Shown here: positions 23,553 through 34,595 of the stretch, in pieces
Numbering within the stretch: position 1 is the stretch's first letter
Layout: each line of letters opens with the position of its first letter
DNA from: Aporrectodea caliginosa
Taxonomy: Eukaryota > Annelida > Clitellata > Crassiclitellata > Lumbricidae
DNA: 64,000 nt
Reading direction: 5' to 3'
Assembly: GCA_020284085.1 (NCBI GenBank)
Contig: JACEVL010000091.1
Coordinates: 218,501-282,500, forward strand
The notes under the pieces: generated by a model
Databases searched by the model: none
What the model saw: the letters and a program-made list of their open reading frames with translations, nothing else
Told to the model about the DNA's origin: nothing
Translations under genes and position numbers: made by a program

Positions 23553-23574
23553 TCAGGGTAAGATCCGGAGGTTT

Positions 23575-23960
23575 GATTTTACAGTCAGACGGCTGAGGTG
23601 GATGTTGTTCAGAATTGAATCGGCGAGCAAGGTAAGGGGAAAAGCAGGAATCAGGATAAAAATTAAGTAAAAGAATATTAAGAAGAAGTGAAAGAGGACG
23701 AAGAACAAGGAGAAGGGCAAAAGTAAGGGTAAAGCGGAGAGGTAGAGAAAAAGAAAGGCCAATAGAAAAACGAAGAGGAAGGACAAGCGCAAGGGGACGG
23801 GGACGGGCAAGAGAAGGGCAAGGGAAAGGGGAAGGGCAAGGGAACGAGAAGGGAGGGGGACGGGAAGGGAAGGGACGGGCAAGGCCAGGGGCATGGGCAG
23901 AGGAAGGAGAAATGGAGGGAGAAGGGGAAAGAACAGATGGGAAGGGGAAGAAGAAACAGG
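23575..23960. repeat. Dispersed repeat leading into a purine-rich tract, copy 1
   Basis: The first ~120 bp (cggctgaggtggatgttgtt, gaattgaatcgg, aggtaaggg, agcaggaatca) match 26008-26130. It then turns into an almost pure A/G tract (gaagggcaagggaaagggg) to about 23955. Long Pro/Ser/Leu-rich minus-strand frames arise from the tract and are not credible proteins. The tract could form triplex DNA. Confidence 0.7.
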
Positions 23961-24460
23961 AATGCACATTACAGTCTCACACCTGTGGAGACAAAGAATA
24001 AATGCTATAATAAGACATGCTGGCCTAAACTGACCTGATAACTTCTATAGCTCCGTTATCGTAAGTGCACAAAGGTGATGGTCTCTTCTAACCAAAGTCA
24101 AATTCCAGAAACAATTGGAGAAGATCAGTGGCAATCCGTGAGACCACAGAGATCGGAAGACGGTGAATACAGATTATTATAATTTTTATGAGATATTTAA
24201 TTAGAAATCAACAACGCCACCCTCGCTTATGTCCAGAAAGTTAAATCCCCACTTCCTGAATTTCTTATCCTGTCGCAAAATCAGTTAATACTTCAAGCAA
24301 GTGAGCGCAAACAATTTGTTCAGGGTCTGTCGACGGAGTGCTCTGAGCAGATTCGAATCCAAAATCGTTGGATAACAGAACCGGTGCACTCCAGTTCCTC
24401 ACATTACAAGACCATACTATTGTTATTTTTAGGAATTTGCTATTCGCCACCATCGATGAC
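23961..24460. other. No gene recognised
   Basis: No supported gene. The minus strand at about 24340-24400 has a B-box-like GGATTCGAATC, too isolated to call. Confidence 0.4.
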
Positions 24461-24590
24461 GCTGAGCAACTGTGAGTGAGGAATTTGCTCAAGGTTCCAA
24501 CACAGTAACCATCTTTGGGGAGGATCTAACCTATACTCTCGGCGTTACAGGTCTAGCACTCGAACCGATCGGCTACCGTGTTTCACCTTA
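24460..24590 (-). mobile_element. Degenerate tRNA-derived SINE
   Basis: On the minus strand an A-box-like TAGCCGATCGGTT and TGCTAGACC head is followed by a weak B box (GGTTAGATCC). Then come CTTGAGCAAATTCCTCACTC and AGTTGCTCA, the same body block as the SINE at 8084-8115. The shared body supports one SINE family with different tRNA heads. Confidence 0.55.
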
Positions 24591-25080
24591 TCCTACGCAG
24601 TCACTGGATAGATGGCGCGTTTTTAATTGACCAATTTTTCCGTGAGCTCAATTATAGAACTGCATTGTCCGGATTCTAATAGAGACGAAGACGGACATCG
24701 CCTAAATGTATCCATTGTTTCATCCGAAATTAAGACGTACGGGGGAGTGCCTGTGTTTCTTGATGCATAAGGATTGCGAACTCAGCCTCCGTTTCCGGCA
24801 CAAACTGGTTGGAAGCCATGGATCAAGACAGAGACAGAGACAGTCAGACAGACAGGCAGACAGACGGATCACCTTCTGAAGTGAACAACGGTAGATTGAT
24901 GACCAGGCCGCAGATTGACATTTATTTTTTTGCTGCATTCTTTACGACGCCTTTCAATTCCGTTTCGCTTTAACGACGTTCAGGCAGGGCTGGTTTTTAG
25001 CACAGCTGATTGCAACATGACAAAGATACAGCGATAGTGTCTCTGTACAGCTATGTGCGCATTTGTGTCGTTTTGGCTGT
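24591..25080. other. No gene recognised
   Basis: Contains a short cagacaga-type run near 24830-24870; nothing coding recognised. Confidence 0.45.
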
Positions 25081-25425
25081 GTGTGTCTCAGTGTGACCGT
25101 GTGTGTTTTCTTTATTTATCTGTGTGTTTGTGTGTATGTATATGTTTCAGTCTGTCTGTGTTAGTGTGTGAGAGCTATGTTTGCAACTGTGTATCAGTGT
25201 ATATGTATGTCTGAATCAGTCTGCGTATCTGTGTGCTTCATCTTTATCTTTCTCCATGTGTGTGTGTGCGTGTGCGTGTGCGTGTGTGTGCGTGTGCGTG
25301 TGTGTGTGTCAGTAAGTGTCTGTGTTTCTATGTTCGTTTGAGTTTGTCTTTATATTCCAATGTGTGTGTGTGTGCTTGAGTTTTATGTCTGCACTTCTGT
25401 GTTGCTGTGTATGTGTCTGTGTCGT
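25076..25425. repeat. (TG)n-rich low-complexity region
   Basis: Imperfect tg/tgtc/tgcg runs, densest at 25255-25312. Confidence 0.9.
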
Positions 25426-25484
25426 CTTATTCATTCTGAAATTAGTTAATTCCAACAAAAGTGTGGTCGTTAAACCGTGCCCGC

Positions 25485-25832
25485 ATGTAGACATTGGAGC
25501 CCCATATAAGACCAATCTTCTCATGTGGGACCCGCAGAGAGCCTACAATTAAGGGTCCCACACCAGTTTTTTTCAATTTATTCACCATTTTGCTAAATCC
25601 TAAGGAGCACTTCAATTTTGGTGTAAGTAAATAAATATTATGTAGAAATACATAAAGGGCATTATGTGGGACCCTTAATTGTAGGCTCTCTGCGGGTCCC
25701 ACATGAGAAGATTGGTCTTATATGGGGCTCCAATGTCTACATGTATTTCTACAATATATTTATTTACTTACACCAAAATTGAAGTGCTCCTTAGGATTTA
25801 GCAAAATGGTGAATAAATTGAAAAAAACTGGT
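25485..25832. repeat. Interleaved inverted repeats in the order A-B-A'-B'
   Basis: Block A (25485-25562) is the reverse complement of A' (25664-25742). Block B (25562-25652) is the reverse complement of B' (25741-25832) apart from a few bases. An 11-base spacer separates B from A'. A simple palindrome would read A-B-B'-A'; here each block is inverted separately, so the arms interlock. There is no coding content. Confidence 0.9.
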
Positions 25833-26002
25833 CTGAGTGCTTTAAGAAAATGCTGAGATCGATAGTCTCAAAGGTAGCCATTCACATTAAAGATAGCTAG
25901 CAGAATTATGTGGCCCCCAAAGAAATCAGCAATAATCAAGGTTAGCCAAGAATCGGTGGAATGAAATCATCACAAACCAGAGCGTGATTTGGGTAATAAG
26001 AA

Positions 26003-26215
26003 TGCGTCAGATGGCTGAGGTGGATGTGGTTCGGAATTGAATCGTCAAGCGAGGTAAGGAAAGAGCAGGAATCAGCATAGAGATTGAGGACAAGAAGATT
26101 AAGTAGAAGAGGAGGAGGAAGAACAAAGCGAAGGGTAAAAGGAAAGGGTAAAGCGGAGAGGTAGAGAATCAGCATCCAGCTCTTGAAGAGAAAGGTCTAG
26201 GGCAAGGGGAATCGC
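26003..26215. repeat. Dispersed repeat, copy 2 (see 23575-23960)
   Basis: Same order of blocks as copy 1: atggctgaggtggatgtggt, gaattgaatcgtc, gaggtaagg, agcaggaatcag, then a purine-rich stretch that is shorter here. Confidence 0.7.
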
Positions 26216-27319
26216 AAGGGAAGGGAGGTTGTATGGAATCCCTTAGACAGTTCAACAGAGAAGGAGACAGATTATACATACAATGATACAGACAGATAGA
26301 ATAGAGATAGAGAGACAGATATTGATTTCTTACTACCATCATATATACATCTACTGTTGCTACCAGTACAACTATTGCCACTGATGGTCCTAGGACACTA
26401 CAATATTGATTTTCTTGGCTACCATTCATATATAGGCCTACAAATTGCATACCAGTACAACTATTGCCACTAGGCCTACCACTACTGCCACAACCATCAA
26501 AGCTGACTACCACTGACACTAGATACAGCCTACTATAGCCACTGATAATAATGTCCCTAATTAGGTACTAATCCCACTTCTGTTTGGCTACTCTTACGTG
26601 CACCTGTTATTAATATCAATGTCTAACAACAGAAAATATTTTCCTCAAACATCTGCGTGTTTTGGGCGTGTCTTTATTAGAGTGTATGTGTAAAACTAAC
26701 AATTTAAGAAAGTGTCACATGTGTGGCTGCTATCACTGTCTGTCTGTCGATACTGACGCCGTCTGAGTTTGTGAATTTCCGCATGGTCAGAGTCCAGCTT
26801 TATTCTGATAAAAGCATGGTGGTTAGCCTACTCATACGTGAAATTACAGGCTACAATGTTCCTTTCTGCCGGATTGGAGTGAATCGCTGATTGTACCTTA
26901 GCCTAGTGATCCTGAAACCCAATGGACTCTTCTGTATGCTAAACCTGGTCACGTTATGTTACAGGAATTCTGCCAAGTAAGTTCACGACAATGAATAATT
27001 GATATTCGTTTATTGCAAGACATTTAGACAACTTGCTGATTTATTTTTCCTTAATTTATTTAAATGTTGAATTGCTTATTTAATTGTTTGTTGCTGATAG
27101 TTTAATTGTTTATTAATTTATTTTCACTTAATTCAGCGCTCGAGTTAAGTAAAACTGAAACTGAAGCTCGAGATGAGTGTGTCCGAACAACTTGAAAATT
27201 ATTATTTTTATATTATACAAACCCACAACTTTGGATTACTGATTTAGAGCGCGAATGAGTTGACTATACAGCGCCCAGAGATTGAGACTGGAGGCAGAAG
27301 TTTCAGCCTAGGTAGGCCT
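26216..27319. other. No gene recognised
   Basis: Contains TAGGCCTA at 26433, 26471 and 27313 and several TAGCCTA variants. A duplicated phrase (accagtacaactattgccac) occurs at about 26360 and 26451. No supported coding frame. Confidence 0.5.
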
Positions 27320-27660
27320 ACATTTATTTCTTGACTAGTAGCTGTCTGATTCCCGAGCAGTTAATTTAATTTGTCTAAAGATTGTTTCTGTTGGACACTT
27401 CATAGTAAGACAACTGTTTAAACTTTGCGTGTTTGTCAGTCCAATCACTGCAGTGACTGCAAGTAAAATCGATCCCGGTTGAAGTACATGGATGAATGAC
27501 CGTCTGTTGAATACCTCGCCACCTAGCGCCACTTAAACATGGATCTGTTTTCGTCGATAAGGAGTACCAAATCAATTTAGAAAATTTAACACTTTAACGA
27601 CGAGCTGCATTGGTTTCCCAGTCATTTTTAGTATGCAGCTCGTCGTTAAAGTGCTAATAA
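27320..27660. repeat. Duplicated segment, copy 1 (copy 2 at 55690-55967)
   Basis: The two copies share 'agtaagacaactgtt', 'aagtacatggatgaatga', 'cgtcgataaggagtaccaaa' and 'tttaacact' in order over about 300 bp. Both lie beyond the 3' end of a VLIG copy (B and D), so they are probably part of the same segmental duplication. This copy ends in a hairpin with 21-bp perfect arms (27590-27610 and 27633-27653). Confidence 0.75.
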
Positions 27661-28219
27661 GACGTCGTCGACGTACATTACAGACGAAACCAAACGGATG
27701 CTCATTCGACATCAAGAGGTCCACAGCAATCTTGAAGCCAGATCTTTAACTAGACTTAGGTTTACAGGCAAAGACGGCTAGATTTATTAGTAGACATCAG
27801 ATGGCGCCAAATATTTTGCATTAGGCGCGTGGCCCATCCTAAATAATTTCTAGTGTGCTATTTCAAAGGATTGTTGATTTCAGCCGATCAACAATCTCGC
27901 TAAATGGCAGTGCTTTCACTTAAAATTAGGATTGATTTAGTCTATTTAAATTGTTTGCTTTCCTCATAAATCCTACCCTATTATGCGCACAAAGAACAGA
28001 GAGCCACAAAATTAAAATTCTCGCAACATCATCTGAAGATCTGAAAGGAGCCTACCGGAAACTGTTTAACCTATAGCATCTCATAATCAGGACATGTGCA
28101 CCTTTAGAATGACGTCTAACCATTCTCGATTTGCATAAGGATTACAGCCAACATGTCAGAATATCAATTGTCGGGTTAAGTATGCTGGAAGACGTGAGTT
28201 TTGATTCTGTATCTTACCA
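27661..28219 (-). other. 3' flank of VLIG copy B
   Basis: From about 27900 to 28219 this aligns with 57340-57668 downstream of copy D (blocks ccacaaaatta, attctcgcaacatcatct, gattacagcca/tattacagcca). The shared flank shows that the duplication extended past the stop codon. Confidence 0.6.
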
Positions 28220-29378
28220 CTAACATTCTTCAAAACTAAATTTGAAATTGAAGTATGGCTCATCCAAACTCTGGTTTGCTGCTTCCCAAGTTATATCGCT
28301 CCAGGCTGGCGGTATTTTTGGACACAAAGCCTCGTAGTGCTGAAGAAGTTCTTTAACAAATTGAGCCAATACAAAGATGCATTATGGTTTTGGCTACATG
28401 GAATATCCCAGTTTTCATATTCAGCTAATTCATTGTCGTTTTTGAAGGAGTGATGATTCCAGTTAAACAATCTGTGATATCATTTGCTATATTTGTGAAC
28501 GGTAGCCTTGGATTTGATATCTACGCGAGTGCCAACCAAGATTTGACAAGTATCCAGGGATAATTTCCCCCGCTTTCTACGTCTTTCGTCAGTTGCATTG
28601 TTGGTTTCTTGCGTGTTTGCAAATAATCCCCAGATATCGACTGTACCTCTCACGCCCGTTGGATAATGATTAGCACGATGATCAGCTGCGTGCATCTCAA
28701 ACGACTGAGAACAAGGTGCTAAACAGAGAGGACATTTCTCTCGGCATCCCATTAACATTTCAAACACTGTGCGGATTCCAGCTTCGTTTTCTTCGCATCC
28801 GAGTGTTTCAAATGAAGAATTAGCCGTTCTGGGAAAGTCATTGTATAATTCAATTTCACTTCCTACGTTCATGTAGTCTCTGAAAATTCGAAGATATTAT
28901 CTTGGACATCCTTTGATTCTGCATGTCTCAGCAGGTTTTTAGCTTTCTCCACAACCCTTCCGAAATCTTTTTCAACCACTTTCTGAAATTCAGTTTCAGA
29001 AGCGTTTTCTTTGGTCAGCAGTTCTTTCAGTAACTTCAATGTTACATCGACGTAAAAGTCTTCAATGGCTATTGAGTCAGCAAGCTCAAAATAAAGCATA
29101 AACTCTTTTAAAATATCCTGCTATCCTCTGTTTGCGCGAGTTAAAATAATAGTCCTTTGACCAAGATCTGTTAGAATCGTTCTAAGAAATGCGGGTTTGC
29201 ACTTAAACGTAGGATATTTATTGTAGGCCTACTCTTTGCACACTTCTGCTTTAATCAGTTCACCGAGATCTCTGATGAAGATCCTTCCACGTAATCGAAA
29301 GTTTGTTTGCTGACAGAATTGATTTTGTAGTATATTGTCATCAGTCGATAATGAGTGCCTGACCATGGCAGCGTTCAC

Positions 29379-29570
29379 GCTAGGAGTTTCGCTATTGTTG
29401 GTCCCAATAGCTGGAACCAGTTACCTCAGTCCCTCAGGACTGACCTTTTTTCTGTTTCTTTTGACCAGTTCCGCAAGCGCCTGAAACCTCCCTTTACCAG
29501 TGAAGAGACTGGCTCGGGTCGGGAGCGCCTCTGTTTTGAGTGGCGCTATATAAATGCTTGATTACGATTA
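29379..29570 (+). mobile_element. 5'-truncated LINE 3' end inside VLIG copy B
   Basis: The frame reads SFAIVGPNSWNQLPQSL, a LINE C-terminal signature, then FDQFRKRLKP, and ends in GGGAGCGCCTCTG ... GGCGCTATATAAATGCTTG with a tail of gattac repeats. VLIG homology resumes directly after the tail (tatcggctagtggatcgg). Boundaries are good to about 15 bp. Confidence 0.8.
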
Positions 29571-29633
29571 CGATTATCGGCTAGTGGATCGGTCAGAGAA
29601 ATGAATCCCTTACCGTTTTCGACAGATCGATTG

Positions 29634-30819
29634 CACTGGTCAACAAGCATTTTGCTACTGGGATTCTAACACCTGTTCCTAACTAAATTTGATATGCTGA
29701 TTCCAAATCCGGAAACCGTTTTTGTCTATCACGTCCAGTTTTTAAGTTATAAGCATTCTGGAATTCTTTCAGTTGTATATGCCTACATTAACACTGGGCA
29801 ACAAAAAAAACTATTTTTTTCTTTGCTACTCAGAACTTTAGAACTGTTCTTAGCTAAAGTTTGGGCGCTGATTTCAAATATGAAATCGAAATTTGTCTAG
29901 CACGTCAGGTGTTTTAGGTACGCATAAGTGAGGTTCTACACAATTGCGGATTCTCAACTCATACGATCAGTGAAAACACAGTATTAAAATGTATGAGGCA
30001 TTTGCTTTTGTGCTTGCTCTCAACTAAATTGTGGATGCTGATTTCAAATATGAAATTGAAATTTGGCTAGCACGTCAGGTTTTTTTGGTAGGCCTACGCA
30101 TCGCATTTGCATACTGCAAATGTACCGCATTAATTTGCGGTTATGTAGAACCTCACTGATGCGTACCTAAAAAAAACCTGACATGCTAGCTAAATTTTGA
30201 TTTCATTTTTTTAACAGTCCAAATTTTAACTAAGAACAAATGCGAAAGCAAATGCCTGGCATTGTGTTTCAGTTTTGATACTTTGCTTTCGCTTACAGTA
30301 GGCTATATGAGCTGAGAATTCGCAATTGTGTAGAGCTTCACTGAAACGTAGCTAAAAAAAAACTAGACGTGCCATCCGGAATTTCGATTTCATGTTTAAA
30401 TCAGCGTCAAGTAACAACTAGGAATGGCACAAAATCCAATTCTTCATACATTTTTAATATACTTTTTATTTGCTGATAGTATGAGTTGAGAATTCGCAAT
30501 TCCGTGGAACCTCACCGATGGTTACCTGAAAAACCTGACATTGGTAGCCAAATTTCGATTTCATATTTAAAATCAGCACCCAAAATTTAGCTAAGAACAA
30601 GCGCAAAAGCAATGTCCGATACATTTTTAATACTTTACTTTCTCTGATAGTAAGAGTTTAGAGTTCGCAATTGTGTAGAACCTCACTTATGCGTACCCTA
30701 AAAACCTGACGTGCTAGCCAAATTTCGATTTCATATTTGAAATCAGCGCCCCAAATTTAGCTAAGAACAGTTCTAAAGTTCTGAGTAGCAAAGAAAAAAT
30801 ATTATTTTGTTGCCCAGTG
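29634..30819. mobile_element. Non-autonomous CACTA-like element in VLIG copy B
   Basis: The 1186-bp insertion is bounded by CACTGGTCAACAA at the left and the inverse of CACTGGGCAACAA at the right, flanked by TTG on both sides (29631-29633 and 30820-30822). Removing it restores continuous VLIG homology (gatcgattgtaagtataatg). CACTG ends with a 3-bp duplication fit the EnSpm/CACTA superfamily. The interior is an array of ~170-bp units holding GCTAGCACGTCAGG: forward near 29727, 29897 and 30066, and inverted near 30176, 30360, 30532 and 30704. A third copy of the terminus lies at 29792. No transposase. Confidence 0.85.
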
Positions 30820-33800
30820 TTGTAAGTATAATGACGGGCAAACCTGATGAATCTAATGATGTAATCATAAGCAAACCTATTACCTGGCGGTCGAACTAAG
30901 CTTATTTCATATGCTAAGATTCCCAACAACTGACCAAACTTAGTACACAACATGTTCCAAAAGGAAAGCATTGAATTCAAGGTCTCTCTGATTTTGAAAC
31001 AACTTACACTTTATCAGTGCTTCTTCAAGACTGCTATTATCCTTATAAACATTGGATTTGGAGAATGGAACAGTGTCATTTTCAGTTACTTGCGGAAATG
31101 CAACAGTTAAAGGCGTCTTAAGCAATTCTTTCCAATCAGCTATTCTTATTTTTTTCTTCCAGTTTAAGCTTTCTCCTTGATCCCAGAATCGTTTCTTTAA
31201 TCTTACTTTCTACGCTGTTCATTTTACTGTCTACTCACCTTTGTTTTCAGCAATAGCGTGTTGCCATTGTTCCTCCAACTCTTTCCTCTCTGCGTCATTC
31301 AATTTGTCTTTCTCCAACCTTTCAGTACACTTTTCCAAATCAGCCTTACAAGTCGTTAACGCTTTGATTTTTGTCGTGTTCAAGTCTTCTCATGTGGACA
31401 CTTATAACCTTTGCTGTTTCATTTTCATTGCGACGCAATTCTTCATCTCTTAGTGCATTAAAAGAAATTTTATACTTTTGCTTCAAAGCTGAACATATAT
31501 CAGTGGCCTCGATAATCCCTTGCAAAATGGTTTTCATATTTGAAAAATTCTTCTCTACAACAGCGATCACTTTTCCCAGTATTCCTTCCTTTTCTGCCCT
31601 GATTTCCTCAGCATTTGCGAAAGAACAAATTATTTCACAAATCTTCTCCTGTTCAAGTTTGTTTAGATTCGTGAAACAGTCAACTTCGTGAGAAATTTTA
31701 TCATTTAGAAACGTACCGACTATTATCTCCTGTGTGTTTCTACAGCAAAGCACAAAATCGTTGTGAAGCATCGCATTCCATAAATCAGACAACCGAAGAC
31801 AAAAACCTGAGATTGTCAATTTTGCAGGATTATCTTTCATCAGCTGCATCAGGTATTGCCTTAATTCGTTTGCTTTGCCAGTGTAATCTTGACTTATTAT
31901 GGCCTTTGGTGGGCTGCCATTCCATAAGTCCGGAAAATACCACGAATGTAATACAGGGTCATACTTGATCACTTGATCAAATCTAGTTATATCTGTGAAA
32001 CCTTCTGCACGACCAGCCGCCTTTGCTGCTGTGTCTAAAAGCATAAGCTGTTTTTCTTCGCCTAATCGATTCCTTTCTGCCGCATCAACATACGAAACAT
32101 TCTGATGAACAAACATGCATCTTGGCATCAACTCCAATTCCTCTTTCGTTTTCCTGACACGAATTAAGCCATGAGCAACAATCTGTAGAATGTCATTCAT
32201 TTCTGCCCAGTTTTCTCCTTTCATGTTGATTATTGTAGCATCGGCCAAACCAATGGCAAAAGTAGCTAACTCATTGTCTCTGAAAGTCGATTCTCCCGTA
32301 AACGTTGAGGCTCCAATACCTCCTGTATCCACAACCAAAACGTAATCGTATTCTGTATGCATACTTCCCTTATCAACAGGAACTAGGTGACAGTATATTC
32401 CTATTGTGGTACGTCCAGGGCTCACTGGAAATTGAAGACCAAAGAGTGCATTCAGTAACATTGACTTTCCAGAACTCTGAACTCCAATTATTGACAATAC
32501 AAACACCTTTGCGTTGTTAGTCATTATCCTGATTTGATTTAAAACGGCTTTCAGCCAAGTTATTGGAACATTTGAGGCAACACCGTCCATTAATTCCAGC
32601 GGCTGACCCAGCAGAAGGAGTCTAGCCACGACTGTAGAGAAATTACGCATAACATCCGGAGTTAAACGGGCGTTCTTCAACTCCTCTTTCATACGAATTT
32701 CTTCCAAAATTACGGCTTCATACATCTGTCCATGCTCACGTAGGATGTGCTCCAGACCAATGACGCTATTTGCAATTTTCAACTCCATTTGGCTTAGTTT
32801 AACTTCAGACTCTCTTTCCTCTGACAGTTGCTGGTTGTGTTGTCGTTTCTCCTTCCTATATTCTTCTATGATGTTTGATCTGATGACTCGACTTCTGGCG
32901 TCTAGTTTTATCTTGCAAGAACTCAGGTAGTATGAGAGAGCCCGATCTTGTAGGCAATGAAATTTTAAAGAAAATGTGTAAGCTATTTTGTTTTGTTGAA
33001 TAAGGCTGCGACATTGTATCTCTCTTTGTTGTCTTTTTTTTCTTTCCTTTTCTGTGATAAAATATTCGTCTTGATTCCTGTCTTGTGTCTTTTTTCGTTG
33101 CTCACGTTCAAGTTTTCCAATTTTTTCCCATGGTTCGCCTTGCAGCGGAAGTATCAGTGGTTTACAATCCGGCGGTAGTTTCAAAACTAACTCGATGAAT
33201 TCGTCTGCACTCGCCTTCCCAGCTTCGTATTCTAACTTGTCTTCATCGAGCGAAAACCCTAAAATCTGTCCACTTCGGGTAATAATTGCATATGAAGGCA
33301 TTTGGTCCGCATCTTCATGTTTTCGTCCGAACAATTCGAAAATCTCTATTCTCAAATCTTTCGTGAACTCTTTGTCGCTCATTTTCTCTGTGCCATGATG
33401 CCAGTCGTATTTCACTGCAGAAATTACGCCAAGAGTACTAAGATCGTCCAAAAAGTCGAAATATTTGTCATCAACTTTATCGGGACACTCGGGAGAAATA
33501 TAGCAAACAATGATCATCGCTTGTGACACGTCAACATCCTTGAGAATATTCTCGTACAATTCTTTAAATGATTCAAACGATTCGACCATAAAGACAACCA
33601 GCGTTGATGACTGGCACAGAAATTGTGTTTGCTTTGGATAATCTCTTGCATTTCCACGTAGATTTAATGCTGTGAATAGTCTACAGTTGAATTCTTCTTC
33701 AGTAGCTGTTTCTGATTGAAACCAAGCAGCTTCTATGGATCCATTTGATACTAATCGTTTGGCAGATCCGTTAGCACATTCTCTGTGAAAGAATGTATTG

Positions 33801-34348
33801 AAAGAGTTGGAATTGAGAAGTTCATTAACCAGTTTTGATTTTGATCTGTGCAAGTTACCAACACGAATAAAAGACACGACTGGGTTTCTTACGTCAACTA
33901 AAGTATCTGTCAAAGAGGCTGAGCCCTCTCGTATTGGATCTTGTACTTTCGGAACGAGACTTCTCAGAGCCAATAGCAGCAACGTACGTGAACCATTTCT
34001 CACACTTGGAAGCAATATCGGAAAACTTAACTTATTGGCAAACAATCTTTCTACCAGAAGCTGTCTGAGAAAGTCATCGCAACAATTCAATACAACAACC
34101 AATAAATCCATTGGATGCAATTTTCGTTCACTCTGCTCTGCGTTATTGAGACGCTCATTAATTTCTGTTGCGACTGAAACCACTGCCGTGTAATCGAACA
34201 TAAGTAGCCTCCTCACAATTTCTAGGCCATACTTCTTAGGACAGCCATTCTGACTTTCTCCACGCAACTTAATTGCTTGACTGAAAGAAAGTTGTTGTGG
34301 ATAGTATTCGTGTAACTTTAGCTCTTCTAGAAGATCAATTGAAGCCAT

Positions 34349-34595
34349 TCTTTACCACGCGAAATACCTACAATTTCAAGTGGAAAAACCTGTAGTGACG
34401 ACATAGTAATGTAGATTCTGCATTATAACAGGATTGTGGACAAAATGGTGCTCAATTAAGAAGGGTTTTCAATTTAAGACCTGATTCGTTCGGTCATAAT
34501 TCCAAGCTTCAGTGCCTTTGAGACTTTAATGGCATTATGAAAACTTAAGTTTTCCTTTGTTGAGTAACGGAAATTTCTATGACGTCATATCGAAG
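34349..34595 (-). promoter_or_regulatory. Conserved upstream region of VLIG copy B, with CRE-like site
   Basis: Aligns with the regions upstream of A and C. It contains TGACGTCA at 34580-34587, about 235 bp upstream of the ATG; copy C has the same octamer at the matching place. TGACGTCA is the full CREB/ATF consensus palindrome. The far end joins the truncated 3' end of copy C at about 34595. Confidence 0.5.

Larger units (their letters stand above)
28220..34348 (-). pseudogene. VLIG copy B: long intact 5' part, broken 3' part with two insertions
   Basis: An uninterrupted frame of 1000 codons (34348-31346) covers the N-terminal region, the G domain and the start of the helical region. The P-loop is GVQSSGKSM, with Met where the other copies have Thr. 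G3 reads VVDTGGIG instead of VVDTEGLG. At about 31346 one extra T makes a stop; homology continues in other frames (30940-31125, 28869-29099, 28480-28872, then to a stop at 28220). The Cys/His cluster CREKCPLCLAPC is still readable near 28740. Insertions: a LINE tail at about 29379-29570 and a CACTA-like element at 29634-30819. A 6-bp gain at 29224-29231 creates TAGGCCTA. If expressed it would give only the N-terminal and G-domain half of a VLIG protein, so I call it a pseudogene with a possible truncated product. Confidence 0.9.

Noticed and set aside
23416..23969. Pro/Ser/Leu-rich protein of 183 or 138 codons
   Set aside because: It arises from a purine-rich tract; overlapping frames look equally good, which is a composition effect.
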